Origin: Hydnum rufescens UP504
Taxonomy: Eukaryota > Basidiomycota > Agaricomycetes > Cantharellales > Hydnaceae
DNA: 44,098 bases
NCBI GenBank assembly: GCA_014904985.1
Contig: MU128909.1
Coordinates: 1-44,098 of the forward strand
Direction of reading: 5' to 3'
Shown: piece by piece, positions 43,640 through 44,098 of the stretch
Position numbering within the stretch: position 1 is the stretch's first letter
Layout: every line of letters begins with the position of its first letter
The notes under the pieces: model-generated
Seen by the model: the letters and a program-made list of their open reading frames with translations, nothing else
Told to the model about the DNA's origin: nothing
Database searches by the model: none
Translations under genes and position numbers: made by a program

Positions 43640-44098
43640 CAATCGTGTCTTCCGACACTTTGGCGATGATGGATGCGACATGGAACTGAAAAGGCAGTAT
43701 GCCCTCATTGACTCAATTCCTGGCATTAGTCCTCCATGCTGTCTCTTGTGGAACCTACGATGCCTTATGGCGCCACTGTGTCTGGCATTTGATAGCATTT
43801 TGTCGCGTCATTAAGATGCCTGTTAGGGCAGTTTGGTGGCACCGAATGGTTAGTTCTATGTCTGGCTTTGCTCGTTCCAGCTCACTCAGTGACATTCATT
43901 AAGTCTTCTATCTATGTAGTGGAGTTGGCAGAGAAAAACTCAAAGACTGGGCGATACTGGCTTTCCGACATCGTTGCCAACGATTTGGGTGGTTTGCGGC
44001 CGTCCTTCACGCATATATTTCACTGCTCCCTTTCATGTGATGCTGACCTCCAAAGAAATGGTATGAGATAAGCCTCTCTCGTTTTGGAAAAGTTGCTC
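43640..44098 (+). other. Weak coding-like sequence at the window edge
   Basis: Two frames look protein-like (43645-43805 and about 43915-44070, the latter with GRYWLSDIVANDLGGLRP) but cannot be joined convincingly and no family is recognised. It may be the 5' part of a gene that continues beyond the window. Confidence 0.25.

Overview
The window looks like a transposon-rich stretch of a mushroom-forming basidiomycete (Agaricomycetes). The reasons are two KDZ-type transposases with the CxC1 N-terminal region, a TET/JBP-like 2-oxoglutarate dioxygenase next to one of them, a chitin synthase fragment, and many 50-75 nt GT-AG introns in every gene that can be modelled. No rRNA, convincing tRNA or CRISPR array was seen.

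Layout. 0-10.9 kb has normal CpG content. It holds a decayed minus-strand gene (about 190-2223), a truncated chitin synthase relic (+, 2590-3509), two unrecognised minus-strand genes (3672-5081 and 6244-9232), three covarying hairpin repeats (9350-9612) and an unrecognised plus-strand gene (9795-10868). 10.9-13.6 kb is gene-poor with a triplicated hairpin repeat. 13617-15630 is an apparently intact 554-aa TET/JBP-like gene of 7 exons. 15947-19639 is a KDZ transposase with eight introns and two frameshifts, followed within about 80 bp by a 2.3-kb minisatellite with a 21-bp unit. 22.5-28.2 kb is an LTR-retrotransposon graveyard: one candidate LTR, then a broken Ty1/copia gag-pol split by a smaller insertion. 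28263-32903 is a complete PIF/Harbinger element with perfect 33-bp terminal repeats and a TTA target duplication. It carries a MYB/SANT-like gene, a decayed transposase and about 1.5 kb of captured sequence related to the 5.0-6.4 kb region of this same window. 33-39.4 kb holds a stop-ridden unknown gene, a foldback MITE, C-rich and GGGGCCC tandem repeats, coding remnants and a candidate solo LTR. 39511-42844 (minus) is a second KDZ transposase, open over 1090 codons except for six TGA codons.

Common thread. Premature stops in several unrelated elements are all TGA at places where an Arg codon CGA fits. CpG is scarce across the samples counted between about 16 and 39 kb, and repeat copies differ mainly by CG to TG/CA changes. 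This fits cytosine methylation and deamination acting on repeats, in a neighbourhood that also encodes a TET/JBP-like (5-methylcytosine oxidase family) protein. That link is inference. All splice models and homology statements come from reading the sequence; no database search was run.
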